A DNA stretch of 64,000 nt from Tuctoria greenei (Eukaryota; Streptophyta; Magnoliopsida; Poales; Poaceae). The position numbers and the translations under genes were made by a program. This document shows positions 33,737 through 44,336 of the stretch, piece by piece (position 1 is the stretch's first letter; each line of letters opens with the position of its first letter). The notes under the pieces were generated by a model. It saw only the letters and a list, made by a program, of their open reading frames with translations. It did not search any database and was not told the origin of the DNA. The stretch is from positions 94,094,301 to 94,158,300 of the forward strand of contig JAYESD010000005.1 in NCBI GenBank assembly GCA_036927565.1, written 5' to 3'.

Positions 33737-34136
33737 TGTTAGTAGCTGGATTTTTACTTTCATTAAAGAGAGGATGACACTAGAGAGTTGGGGCATTTTT
33801 TCTTGTCTATTCCTCACACAATGCCATGCCAACCCAAGGGGTTGAGGCTACATATTTATAGCAGCCCAAGGGCAGCCAACCAGCCAAGCATATGCCTTCT
33901 TGCTAGTCCAAGATGCCATGCAAGGTGCTGTCCTAAAGATGCTAACAACTGTCCTAAAAGCAGTCAAGATGTTGTTGTCCTAACTGTTGTCCTAAAAGCA
34001 GTCAAGATGTTGTCCTCTAGTCTAAGACGAGTACAACAAGGACCAAAGACCAAGGACTAAGGTACAACAAACTAAGGACAAGGGTACAAGGGACTAGGGT
34101 ACCAAAGACCAAATGACTACAAGACTTATTCCATCA
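33737..34136 (-). repeat. C1 5' LTR
   Basis: 400 bp. Preceded internally by the tRNA-Met primer site. Followed outside by CGAAG. Confidence 0.9.
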
Positions 34137-34532
34137 CGAAGCGCCTGGAAGCCGACGTGTCCGTAACGTTCGTGCCAACGCCACGCGACGTCACCACGTC
34201 GTGCGGTCAGGCAAACTGGACGCGTGATGTTGAGCCTGACGGGGTACAACTTGTTGTCGTCGCGCCGCACTCGTGTGATGAGACGGTTCTGCTCGTCTCG
34301 AATGTGTGCATGCATAGTGACGTTGTAGCCATCCTCATCTAGCTGTCCGAGGCTGATGAGGTTGGTGGTGAGACGCGGGATGAGGTAGACACCAGTGAGT
34401 CGCCGATGCTCACCCGTGTCACAGGCGAACAGGACCGTGCCCTTCCCCTCGATCCGCACGACCGAGTTGTCGCCGAACTTGATGGTTCTGACGACGTTCT
34501 CGTCGAGCTCGGAGAAGACGGCGCGCGAACCA
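34137..34532 (-). pseudogene. Element B protease end and integrase zinc domain, between C1 and C2
   Basis: Short stretch of element B left between the two insertions: VRTIKFGDNS, LTGVYLIPRLTTNLISLGQL, and the His half of the zinc domain (WRWHERYGHVGFQALR). It continues the protease active site at 40243 and the integrase at 28429. Confidence 0.85.
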
Positions 34533-34932
34533 TGTTAGTAGCTGGATTTTTACTCTCATTGAAGAGAGGATGACACTAGAGAGTTGGGGCAATTTTCTTG
34601 TCTATTCCTCACACAATGCCATACCAACCCAAGGGGTTGAGGCTACATATTTATAGCAGCCCAAGGGCAGCCAACCAGCCAAGCATATGCCTTCTTGCTA
34701 GTCCAAGATGCCATGCAAGGTGCTGTCCTAAAGATGCTAACAACCGTCCTAAAAGCAGTCAAGATGCTGCTGTCCTAACTGCTGTCCTAAAAGCAGTCAA
34801 GATGCTGTCCTCTAGTCTAAGATGAGTACAACAAGGACCAAAGACCAAAGGACTAAGGTACAACAAACTAAGGACAAGGGTACAAGGGACTAGGGGACCA
34901 AAGACCAAAGGACTACAAGACTTATTCCATCA
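34533..34932 (-). repeat. C2 3' LTR
   Basis: 400 bp, identical by eye to 39838-40237. Confidence 0.92.
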
Positions 34933-34940
34933 TTCTCCCC

Positions 34941-37900
34941 CTAAGTCTTGTACGTCGTCTTCTGGGAGGGTTGGACCATCCCGATCCTGGAGCAAAGTTC
35001 AATGAACTTGAGTCTCCCAAGGGGCTTGGTGAGCAGATCCGCAAGCTGGTCCTTGGTGTTGATGTAGATCGCCTTGATGCTACCTTCCTCCAAGCAGCCT
35101 CGGATGAAGTGGTACCTCACCCGGATGTGCTTGCTCCGTTCATGAAAAACGGGGTTCTTTGCCAGGGCCAGAGCAGACACGTTGTCCACCCTGAGCTCCA
35201 CCGCTCCAGTGTCTCTGCCGAGTAGATCACCAAGCAGTCGAACAAGCCAGAGCGCCTGAGTCGAAGCGGTGGAGGCCGCTATGTACTCGGCCTCGCAGCT
35301 GGACATGGCCACCACCTGCTGCTTGACCGACTGCCAGCTAACGAGGCACTTGCCGAAGAAGAAGAGGATCCCGCTCGTGCTTTTGCTGGTGTCGATGTCG
35401 CCGGCGTGGTCGCTGTCGCTGTACCCGACAAGGTGTGCCTCTCCAGGACACCTCGAGTAGTGAAGGCCGTGATCAAGAGTCCCCGCAACGTAGCGGATGA
35501 TCCTCTTCACAGCCTGCTGGTGCTTCGTCGTCGGTCGCTGCAGGAACCGACTAACGTAGCCGACGGAGAATGCCAAGTCCGGCCGTGTGTGGGCGAGGTA
35601 GCGAAGGCTCCCCACAAGACGCCGGTACTGTGTAGCGTCCACCTCCTCCGCCGTGCTGTCGCGGCTCAGCTTCAGCCTCTCCTCCATCGGAGTGAGGGCT
35701 GGGTTGCAGTTTGTGAGCCCAGCTAGCTCAACAATTCGCCTGGCGTAGGCGGTCTGTCGAAGTGTGATCCCGGAGTCGGCCTGGTGCACCTCAATTCCTA
35801 GGTAGAAGGAGAGGGATCCCAGGTCACTCATCTGGAAAGTGGCTTTCATCTCTTCCTTGAACGCTGCCACCTCTGCCTCCTTGGTGCCAGTGATCACCAA
35901 GTCGTCGACGTAGACACCCACCAGTAGGGTGTTTCCTCCATTGCCCCGCCGGTAGATGGCCGCCTCGTGTGGGCATTGCCCGAAGCCCATCCTCTTGAGC
36001 GTGGAATCCAACTTGGCATTCCACGCCCGTGGTGCCTGCCGCAAGCCATAGAGGGCCTTGCGCAGGCGCAACACCTTGCCCTCCTTGCCAGGGAGCGCAA
36101 ACCCTGGCGGCTGGTGTACGTAGACCTCCTCCTTCAAGTCGCCGTTGAGGAACGCCGACTTGACGTCCATGTGCTGGACACGCCAGCCTTCTTGAGCAGC
36201 CAGCGCAAGAAGGAGTCGCACGGATTCCATCCGTGCCACGGGGGCAAAGGCATCGTCGAAGTCGATCCCCTCCTGCTGCACGAAGCCGCGTGCCACCAAG
36301 CGAGCCTTGTGCTTGACGATGGCGCCGGCTTCATCCCTCTTCAGCTTGAACACCCACTTAAGGGTGATCGCACGGTGACCGCGAGGGAGGTCAGCAAGCT
36401 CCCAAGTGCGGTTCGTCTCAACCGCATCCATCTCCGACTGCATCGCGGCACGCCATGCCGCGTGTTTCTCGGCCTCCGCGAAAGACCGAGGCTCGCCGTC
36501 GTCGCACGCAAGGTGCAACTGTGCCTCCGAATCTTGATCATCCAGATCGTGAGGGGCCAGTCCCGGCACCGGCTGGTCGCCGAGAATGTTCTCCATCTTG
36601 CGATACCACAGCTGCTCGCCGTCGTAGCACCTGTCGAGGCGCTCCTCGTCGTGGGAGAGCGGAGTGACAAACTCCACTGGGTCGTGCTCGACACAAGCTG
36701 GTGACGGAGTGGACGTGGCCGGAGGGGTGGCCGTCGGTGCTGGAGTGCGTGGGGTCGCCGGCTGAGGTGGAGGTGGACGCTCTGGGGCAGGGGTAGACAC
36801 GCTCGGTGGAGAAGAGCTGCCTACTCCCCCAGCTCCCTTGGAGTAGACGTAGTCGACGATGAAGTCGTCGTTCGTCGAGGTCGAACTATCGTCCACCGCC
36901 TTGTCCCATGCCCATCCTCGCCCTTCGTTGAACACAACGTCGCGCGTCGTGCGCACACGCTGTGTCTCTGGGTCGAGAATGCGGTAGGCCTTCGAGCCCT
37001 CCGCGTAGCCAATGAACACCCCGGGGGTGCTCCTGTCGTCAAGCTTGCCGATCTGGCCAAGCTCCTTGGCGAACGCGAGGCAGCCGAATACCCGTAGATG
37101 AGAGACCGCCGGCTTGCGCCCATACCAAGCCTCGTACGGCGTCCTGCCGTGGAGGGCCTTGGTGGGCGAACGGTTGAGGATGTAGACGGCGGTCACCACC
37201 GCCTCTCCCCAAAAGACAGCCGGCATTCCCCTCTGCTTGAGGAGGGCCCGAGTCATCCCCACAACCGTCTGGTTGCGCCGCTCGACGACGCCGTTCTGCT
37301 GCGGGCTGTAGGGCGCGGAGTAGTGGCGCTGAACACCCTCATCCGCGCAATACGACGCGAATTCAGCCGCCGTGAATTCGCCGCCGTTGTCGGTGCGCAG
37401 CACGCGCAGCTTGCGGTCGCACTCCGCCTCCGCAGTGGCCTGCGCACGCCTGATGGCGTTCGCAGCCTCTCCCTTGCTGCCAAGGACCACCACCCGCATG
37501 TAGCGGGAGAGGTCGTCGACGAGCAGCAGGAAGTAGCGTCGTCCTCCTGGTGTAGCCGGTGTCACCGGGCCACACAAGTCCCCGTGAACGAGCTCGAGCC
37601 GCTCCTTGGCTCGAAAGCTCGACTGCTGGGGAAAAGGAAGCCGCCTCTGCTTCGTCACCACGCAGACGTCGCAGAGCTGCTCCACGTGGTCAAGGCATGG
37701 CATGCCTCGCACCATCTCCTTGGCACTGAGCTGCTTCAGGGCCTCGAAGTGAAGGTGCCCAAAGCGCTCGTGCCACTGCCATGCCTCGTCCTCCCGACGA
37801 GTGGCAAGACAGACAGGCTGTGCTACCTGCACGTGAAGGACATAGAGTCGATTGGTGCCTCTAGTTACCTTGGCAAGAAGGCGACAATGGCGATCCCAAA

Positions 37901-39689
37901 TCCTCATGACTCCGTCCTTGATCTCCACGCGCGAACCACTCTCATCCAGCTGTCCCAAGCTGATGATGGAGTTTCGCAACGCGGGGATGTAGTAGACTCC
38001 GACGAGCAGCTTGTGCTCACCGGACTTAGCGCTGAGGAGGACGGAGCCAACACCCTTGATCTCCACGCCGGAGGCGTCACCAAACTTGACGGAGCCTCGG
38101 ACATTGGGATCAAGCTCGGCGAAGAACTCCCGTCGACCGGTCATGTGATGGGTGGCGCCGGTGTCGAGGCACCACCCGTCAGTCTTGTCGTTGCTGGAGC
38201 CGTCGCCGAGGAGAGCGTGTGCTCTCGGCTCATCAAGATGAAAGAGAGCTGTTGCAGTCGATGCCGCTAGAGATGGCTTGATGCTTCCATGTGCCATGAG
38301 CAAAGCTGGCTCCTCCTCCACCTGGGCGACGTGGGCCTCCTCCTCCACTTGTGTGACGTGGGCCTGACCACGTCGTGGCTGTCGACACTCCCTGGCCCAA
38401 TGACCAAGCTTGCCACAGTTGTGGCAGGTGTCGTCTCGTGCCGGCTTGTGGTTGCCGGCGGCACCGCCCTGGGCACCTCCGCGGGCACTTCCTTGCGCCC
38501 CGGCCTGGGCGCCTCCGCGCCCCTTGCGCGGCTTGCCGCGCTTGCGACCGCCTGTCGAGAAAGAGGACTCCCCCTTCTTCCGATCACCCTGGCTAGCCTC
38601 CCACTGCTCGCGAGTGAGATGAAGCTTCCCGCCAATGGTGATAGGCCCCGAGAGAGGCTGTGGTTCGTCGCTGTCGACGACCTTGAGGCGACCTATCGCC
38701 TCTTCGATCGACATCGTGGAGAGGTCCAGCAGAGACTCGATCGAGCGAGCGATCTGCTTGTACTTCTCGGGGATGCAACGGAAGAGCTTCTCGATAGCTC
38801 TCTCCTCGTCGTAGGTGTCGTCGCCGAACTGCTCCAACTTCTGCAACAAAGTGTTGAGACGGAGAGCAAAGTCATCGACGTCCTCACCTGGCTTAAAGGC
38901 CAGGTTCTCCCACTCCTTGCGAAGCGCCTGCAGCGTGGTCTTGCGGGCGCGGTCGCTGCCGATGCGTGCCGCAGCGATGGCGTCCCAAGCCTCCTTAGCA
39001 GTCCGCTTCTTGGAAAGCGAGAACTGCATCTCGGGCGGGACTGCAGCAATGAGGGCATCCAGCGCCCGTCGATCCTCGTAGTAGTCGACGTCGCCGTACC
39101 GAACTGCTTCCCACATGTGTCGCACCTGGAGCCGCACCCTCATCACCGCGGCCCACTCCACGTAGTTGGTCTTGGTGAGGGTAGGCCACCCACCGCCGGG
39201 ACCGACATCCCTGACAATGGCCTGGACCCCATGGTGTCCATGGTACCGATCTGGGGAGGGAGAACCGCGCTGCCTGTAACGGCCGCGTTCTCCGTCGACT
39301 GTGCTGCCGCCGGGAGCGCCACCGGCACGTCCGCGCCGGCCTGGGCTGCGGCTATCGCGCCCATGGGGACGCGCGGCTACTCGATGCATCTCCTGTGCTC
39401 GCGCCACTTCCCTTGCCAACTTGAGCTCATCGTCGACGCCGTCGACAGAGCCGCTGGAGCTACTGCCGCGCAGAGCCTCCAGCTCTGCTGCCGCTGCACG
39501 CGCTACAGCCGCCGCCGCTGCTGCTTCCACTTCCGCTCTCGCTGCTGCCAATTCCGCCGCCGCCAACTTTGCCGCTAGTGCCGCCGTCGCTGCAGCCTCT
39601 GCCGCCGCTCGCTCGCGCTCCTCCGCCGCGGCGACCTCCGTCTGCCGCGCGCTCGAGGCGACCGAACGCTGAGACTGTCCGTCGGACAT
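34941..39689 (-). CDS. C2 Gag-Pol polyprotein (1582 aa), complete
   Basis: Single open frame. Residues 18-75 form an Ala/Glu-rich helix. UBN2 Gag covers about 150-340, a CCHC knuckle (CHNCGKLGHWAREC) lies near 420, protease DTGATHHMTG near 505, integrase zinc domain (HERFGHLHFEAL...C..C) from about 636, core Asp (HGDLCGP) near 703, second Asp (RTDNGGEF) near 768 and Glu (QQNGVVERRN) near 803. RT runs from about 1095 with YVDD near 1260. RNase H has YSDSDHAGD near 1420 and SSCEAEYIA near 1465. It ends SQKTTYKT. The ATG follows the primer site by ~135 bases. All catalytic boxes are present, so the copy may be autonomous. Confidence 0.93.
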   Translation of the reverse strand: MSDGQSQRSVASSARQTEVAAAEERERAAAEAAATAALAAKLAAAELAAARAEVEAAAAAAVARAAAAELEALRGSSSSGSVDGVDDELKLAREVARAQEMHRVAARPHGRDSRSPGRRGRAGGAPGGSTVDGERGRYRQRGSPSPDRYHGHHGVQAIVRDVGPGGGWPTLTKTNYVEWAAVMRVRLQVRHMWEAVRYGDVDYYEDRRALDALIAAVPPEMQFSLSKKRTAKEAWDAIAAARIGSDRARKTTLQALRKEWENLAFKPGEDVDDFALRLNTLLQKLEQFGDDTYDEERAIEKLFRCIPEKYKQIARSIESLLDLSTMSIEEAIGRLKVVDSDEPQPLSGPITIGGKLHLTREQWEASQGDRKKGESSFSTGGRKRGKPRKGRGGAQAGAQGSARGGAQGGAAGNHKPARDDTCHNCGKLGHWARECRQPRRGQAHVTQVEEEAHVAQVEEEPALLMAHGSIKPSLAASTATALFHLDEPRAHALLGDGSSNDKTDGWCLDTGATHHMTGRREFFAELDPNVRGSVKFGDASGVEIKGVGSVLLSAKSGEHKLLVGVYYIPALRNSIISLGQLDESGSRVEIKDGVMRIWDRHCRLLAKVTRGTNRLYVLHVQVAQPVCLATRREDEAWQWHERFGHLHFEALKQLSAKEMVRGMPCLDHVEQLCDVCVVTKQRRLPFPQQSSFRAKERLELVHGDLCGPVTPATPGGRRYFLLLVDDLSRYMRVVVLGSKGEAANAIRRAQATAEAECDRKLRVLRTDNGGEFTAAEFASYCADEGVQRHYSAPYSPQQNGVVERRNQTVVGMTRALLKQRGMPAVFWGEAVVTAVYILNRSPTKALHGRTPYEAWYGRKPAVSHLRVFGCLAFAKELGQIGKLDDRSTPGVFIGYAEGSKAYRILDPETQRVRTTRDVVFNEGRGWAWDKAVDDSSTSTNDDFIVDYVYSKGAGGVGSSSPPSVSTPAPERPPPPQPATPRTPAPTATPPATSTPSPACVEHDPVEFVTPLSHDEERLDRCYDGEQLWYRKMENILGDQPVPGLAPHDLDDQDSEAQLHLACDDGEPRSFAEAEKHAAWRAAMQSEMDAVETNRTWELADLPRGHRAITLKWVFKLKRDEAGAIVKHKARLVARGFVQQEGIDFDDAFAPVARMESVRLLLALAAQEGWRVQHMDVKSAFLNGDLKEEVYVHQPPGFALPGKEGKVLRLRKALYGLRQAPRAWNAKLDSTLKRMGFGQCPHEAAIYRRGNGGNTLLVGVYVDDLVITGTKEAEVAAFKEEMKATFQMSDLGSLSFYLGIEVHQADSGITLRQTAYARRIVELAGLTNCNPALTPMEERLKLSRDSTAEEVDATQYRRLVGSLRYLAHTRPDLAFSVGYVSRFLQRPTTKHQQAVKRIIRYVAGTLDHGLHYSRCPGEAHLVGYSDSDHAGDIDTSKSTSGILFFFGKCLVSWQSVKQQVVAMSSCEAEYIAASTASTQALWLVRLLGDLLGRDTGAVELRVDNVSALALAKNPVFHERSKHIRVRYHFIRGCLEEGSIKAIYINTKDQLADLLTKPLGRLKFIELCSRIGMVQPSQKTTYKT

Positions 39690-39823
39690 CGCGCACTAGT
39701 GGGGAGCTGGTGTGTGGGGAAGAGGGATGAGCTGGGGCAGCCGGTGTTCCTGCTACCGGTTGCGGACAGGGAGAGGCGCGGGAGGGAGATGAGCAAGAGA
39801 TGTTTAGGCTACAGGACAGAACG

Positions 39824-39835
39824 GCTCTGATACCA
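39824..39835 (-). other. C2 primer binding site, tRNA-iMet
   Basis: TGGTATCAGAGC on the minus strand, two bases inside the 5' LTR edge at 39838. Confidence 0.9.
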
Positions 39836-39837
39836 AG

Positions 39838-40237
39838 TGTTAGTAGCTGGATTTTTACTCTCATTGAAGAGAGGATGACACTAGAGAGTTGGGGCAATTT
39901 TCTTGTCTATTCCTCACACAATGCCATACCAACCCAAGGGGTTGAGGCTACATATTTATAGCAGCCCAAGGGCAGCCAACCAGCCAAGCATATGCCTTCT
40001 TGCTAGTCCAAGATGCCATGCAAGGTGCTGTCCTAAAGATGCTAACAACCGTCCTAAAAGCAGTCAAGATGCTGCTGTCCTAACTGCTGTCCTAAAAGCA
40101 GTCAAGATGCTGTCCTCTAGTCTAAGATGAGTACAACAAGGACCAAAGACCAAAGGACTAAGGTACAACAAACTAAGGACAAGGGTACAAGGGACTAGGG
40201 GACCAAAGACCAAAGGACTACAAGACTTATTCCATCA
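39838..40237 (-). repeat. C2 5' LTR
   Basis: 400 bp. Starts minus strand TGATGGAATAAGTC and ends AGCTACTAACA. Confidence 0.92.
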
Positions 40238-41261
40238 AACCAGTCATGTGGTTGGTCGTGCCCGTGTCGAGGTACCAAAGGGCGTCGTCGGAGTCATCGT
40301 CGTCGTGGCCACGATGTGCGAAGACGCGTCCCTCCACTATCTCCAGTGGACGCGTGGAACGCTCGCGTACAGGCTCCTCCTGTACTGAGATAGCCCTTGT
40401 CATGAACAAGGCGCCATCCTCCTCTGCCTTTGTCACGTGCGCCTGCTGTTGCGGCTCCTCCTGCTGCTACTTCTTCGAACGACACTCCTTGGCCCAATGG
40501 CCCTTCTTACCACACTTTCTGCACTGGTCCCGCGGAATGTCCTTCCCGGAACCCTTCTTCTTGGGCGCACCTTTGCGGCCGCCCTTCTTCGAAGAACCCT
40601 CATTGCCTCGCGCCTACTTCCGCCGTGCCTCCCACTCCTCCTGAGTGAGGTACAGCTGGCTGTCGTGCACTCCTCCCTTGCGCCGCGTCGTGTCGAAGGC
40701 ATTTTCGGCAGCCCTCAGCCGCCCCGTCACATCCGACAATGTGAGGGTCGACACATCTAGCAGGGTCGAGATCGCCACCACGATCTGCTCGAAGCGTTCT
40801 GGAATGCTCCGAAGGAGCTTCTCCACTGTCACATCTTCGTCGATGTGCTCCCCTAGCGTCTCGAGACAGGCTATGATGTCGCTCAGACGAAGGGAGAAGT
40901 CCTCCACGCTCTCGCCATCCTGGAACACCGCATTGTCGAACTCCCGCCTGAGTTGACGCGTCGTGCTCTTCTTCACGCGGTCGGCCCCGACCCACATAAG
41001 GGCGATCGTGTCCCACGCCTCCTTCGCCGTCTTCTTCTTCCCGATCGTCGTGATCATCTCCGGTGGGACAGCGCTGACGAGGATGTCCAGCGCCATCATG
41101 TCCTTCTGTTGCGTCGCCACGCCTTCGCAGCTCACCGCCTCCCACAACATCCGGGCTTTCAACTTGATCTCCATCATGACCGCCCACTCCGCATAGTTGG
41201 TCTTGGTGAGTAGCGGGAACTCGGTCCCCGTGTTCACCTCACGAACTACTTGAGAGGTCAT
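40238..41261 (-). pseudogene. Element B gag and protease active site
   Basis: UBN2 Gag (TKTNYAEWAVMMEIKLKARM, VSAVPPEMITTIGKKKTAKE) of 215 codons ending at an in-frame TAG (40614-40616). The frame then continues with a CCHC knuckle (CRKCGKKGHWAKEC), a second TAG near 40469, and the protease site (YLDTGTTNHMTG) at about 40242-40280, where C2 interrupts it. The start ATG follows the primer site at 41324. Both stops sit where a CAG codon is plausible. Confidence 0.85.
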
Positions 41262-41339
41262 CTTGATCTTGCCGGCCGCTGGTGTTGCTGGAAGGAGGGG
41301 TCTGCTGGGGTCCCGTCAACATGGCTCTGATACCAAAAT

Positions 41340-41908
41340 TGTTGGAAATCTGGCGTGTTAAACCCCCCTGGAACAGATCTGTCCGAACAGATTAGATCTG
41401 TACAGGTTATTTCGCCCTGGTGAAGTCGTGCAGCAGACTAGAGAGGTGAGAGATCGGTTCTGCCCCTGTTCTTGCGATCAGAACAGAGCAGAGGAACGCG
41501 GGGAAGATTAGGCGGCTCTGGTGCTGATCTAGACGAGATCAGAGAAACCAGAGACGAATTGTTTGTCTAGACAAGGTGGAGAACTTGTCTAGACGTTCTG
41601 CAGCCGTGAGGGCCTTTAGTTCTGGGTGGAAGAGTTTTTTTGAATACTAGTTTCGGTACAGCGGGGGAGGGGCGCACCCCTGTTTATATAGGGGTCGGCT
41701 GGGAGAGTCCCAGGGCCTTACAACTCGATCTCTAATTTAAAAAACAGGACTCCTAATAGATTACTTCCTAATCTATATCTCTAAGAATATATTCAAAACG
41801 GGAGGAAATCTTCTAGAAAGATTCTGGTTGCACCCTCCTGGTGCGCACGGGCCCCCTGGTGGGCCACAAGGCTGTCGTACCAGGGGCCAGGCCCAGGGTC
41901 ACATGACA
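41340..41908 (-). repeat. Element B 5' LTR
   Basis: 569 bp. Minus strand starts TGTCATGTGACCC and ends CCAACA, with the primer site just inside. Confidence 0.9.
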
Positions 41909-41913
41909 TATAC

Positions 41914-42542
41914 CAAGCCCGAGGCGCCTGCTTCAACCCGTACAGGGACTTGTTCAACTGGCAGACCAAGTCTGGACGGGCTGAATCAACGAACCCTGTC
42001 GGCTGACGGCAGTACACTGTCTCCGTCAGCGTCCCGTGGAGGAAGGAGTTCTTGACGTCCAGCTGGTGGACAGGCCAAGAACGCGACAGAGCCAGCGACA
42101 GAACAGTGTGAACCGTCGCCGGCTTCACCACCGGGCTGAAGGTCTCGTCGTAGTCGACGCCGGGGCGCTGAGTGAAACCGCGAAGCACCTACCGTGCCTT
42201 GTACCTCTCAAGAGACCCATCCGCCTTCCTCTTATGCGTGAACACCCACTTGCCCGTGACAACATTGCAACGACCAGGTCGGGGAACCAGGTCCCAGGTC
42301 CGGTTGGAGAGTAGGGCCGCATACTCTTCATCCATAGCCCGACGCCAGTGAGGGTCGGCGAGGGCGCTACGGACAGAAGAGGGGATAGGCGAGATGGGTG
42401 ATGAGGCAGGCGGCGAGGTGGTCGAGGACGATAGAACGACCCCAAAGAAGCGCTCCACCGGTCGAAGAACGCCAACGGCCCGTCGAGTCACCATGGGGTG
42501 AACGTGACGAGGGTCCCGATGGAGCAGCGGAGGGTGGTACAC
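41914..42542 (-). pseudogene. Element A RT N-terminal part
   Basis: Minus strand: RRAMDEEYAALLSNRTWDLVP, KWVFTHKRKADGSLERYKAR, then a TAG (42189-42191), then LRGFTQRPGVDYDETFSPVV and LNKSLYGLKQAPRAWY at the element B insertion point. A copia RT with a single internal nonsense codon where family members have Trp. Confidence 0.85.
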
Positions 42543-44332
42543 CGGAGGCTCGGTGCGGGAAGAAGCCGGTGCACCAAGCCGCGCTCGTCACTGATAGACG
42601 AGAACGGGCTCGGCGTACCGCGGTCCAGGGGCCGCAGGTGGTGCGGCTGACGACATCGGGGATGCCGTCGTGGACATCGGGGCCGCGCGAGGCGCGGCGG
42701 ACGACGTCGGGGACGCCGGGGCTACGCGTGGTGCAGCTGACGACGTCGGGACGCCGGGGCCGCACGGGGCGCGGCTGACGACGTCAGGGACATCGAGGCC
42801 GCGTGTGGCACGGCAGGCATTGTCGGAGACGTCGGGGACGCCGGAGCCGCGCGAGGCGCAGCGGACGACGTCGGGGCCGTCGGAGGAACGGCTAGTGGCG
42901 GCAAGAACGCCGGAGCCGCGGGTGGCACGACAGGTGGTGTCTGAGACACGGTGGTCGTGTCAGGCACGGTGAGAGGAAGACCTGCAGAAGGTAAAAAACA
43001 AGGTCGCTAGACAGGAGCGGCCTCAGGGTCAGTGGAAAAAAGAGAATCCAACTCGGAGACCGAGTCAGAGGAGGACCCAACAAAAGGGAAGGAGGACTCG
43101 TCGAACACGACGTGTCGGGAGACCAAGATGCGGCGAGTGGTAAGGTCGAGACACCGGTATCCCTTATAATCAGGGGAGTACCCAAGTAAGACACACTGAG
43201 TTGAACGAGGCGCGAGCTTATGAGGGGTGGTGGCAGAGAGATTAGGGTAGCAAGCGCACCCGAAAACTCGAAGGTGGTCGTAAAGAGGAGGGGTGCCGAA
43301 CAAAGCGAAATGAGAAGTGGGAGCACTAATCGCCTTAGTAGGAAGGCGATTAATGAGGTAGGTGGCGGTGTGAAGCGCCTCCGCCCAGTAGCGAGCAGGA
43401 GTAGAAGCCTGGAACATAAGGGAGCGCACGACATCGTTGGTCGTCCGAATCATGCGCTCAGCCTTGCCGTTCTAGGGAGAGGTGTACGGGCAAGACATGC
43501 GCAACTGAACACCGTGAGAAAGAAAGAAGTCACAGAACGCAAAGTTGTCAAAATCGCACCCGTTGTCGCACTAGACCGCCCTGATCGTGCGTCCAAACTG
43601 GGTGGACACCCAAGCGAAGAAGTGAGAGAGAGTGCCGAAAGTATCAGACTTCTGTCGCAAGGGAAAAGTCCACGAATAGTGTGAGAAATCATCAACGACG
43701 ACCAAGTAATATTTAAGACTGGAAACACTGAGAATAGGAGATGTCCAAAGATCACAGTGAATCAGATCAAAGATGTGCTCGACACGAGTGACAGAGTGTG
43801 AAAAGGGAAGACGAACGTGGCGACCCAACTGACAAGCATGGCAAAGAGACTCGTGAGTACCCCGAGTACACGAAATCACTGAACTACCACACAACTTCGA
43901 CATAGCATCAATGTCGGGGTGACCAAGCCGACGATGCCAGATGGTCGAAGAGGCTGCCGTAGTCAGGGCAAGAGGCGGAGCGGAAGCTGGAAGACACATC
44001 GTGTACAGAGGTCCCAAACTCTCACAGCGAAAAAGAACACGCCGAGTAGTAAGATCCTTCACAGATAAACCAAAAGGATCGAACTCGACGGAAACACAGT
44101 TATCAGTAGCGAAACGGCGAACGGAAAGAAGGTGTTGAATGATGTCAGGAGCAACAAGAACATCACGTAGCTGAAAAGAACCCAACGAACCCAAGTCACC
44201 TACTGAGGTGACCGGAAGAACCGACCCATTCCCAACAACGATAGATGAAGGATGAGGGGGGTGGGAAGGACGGTTAGAAGAGAGTATACCGGCGTCAAGA
44301 GTGGTGTGGTACGAGGCGCCAGAGTCCACCAC
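42543..44332 (-). pseudogene. Element A protease and integrase
   Basis: Protease VDSGASYHTT (about 44300), zinc domain (WHRRLGHPDIDAMSKL..CHACQLGRH), core first Asp (IHCDLW), then TAG at about 43571 directly before CDNG, a second TAG near 43474 in the SP.NGKAERM box, and the post-core region (YWAEALHTATYLINRLP) to 43007. A Pro/Ala/Ser-rich repetitive linker (42543-43006) precedes RT. The enzyme is interrupted twice. Confidence 0.85.
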
Positions 44333-44336
44333 CCAG

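Larger units (their letters stand above)
28430..34136 (-). mobile_element. Ty1/copia element C1 (5707 bp)
   Basis: 400-bp LTRs at 28430-28829 and 33737-34136, purine tract (AGGGGGAGAA, minus) next to the 3' LTR, primer site TTGGTATCAGAGC at about 33723-33735, perfect target duplication CGAAG (28425-28429 and 34137-34141) in element B integrase. LTRs differ at about 13 of 400 positions by eye, mostly C/T or G/A. Confidence 0.92.
34533..40237 (-). mobile_element. Ty1/copia element C2, apparently intact and very young (5705 bp)
   Basis: 400-bp LTRs (34533-34932 and 39838-40237) with no difference that I could see, primer site at 39824-39835, purine tract at about 34933-34943, perfect target duplication AACCA (34528-34532 and 40238-40242) in the protease region of element B. 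It carries one uninterrupted gag-pol reading frame. Confidence 0.93.
24944..41908 (-). mobile_element. Ty1/copia element B, full length, carrying C1 and C2
   Basis: 569-bp LTRs at 24944-25512 and 41340-41908, tRNA-Met primer site at 41324-41335, perfect target duplication TATAC (24939-24943 and 41909-41913) within the RT of element A. Without C1 and C2 it is about 5.6 kb, typical for copia. LTRs differ at ~11 of 569 positions by eye. Confidence 0.9.
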
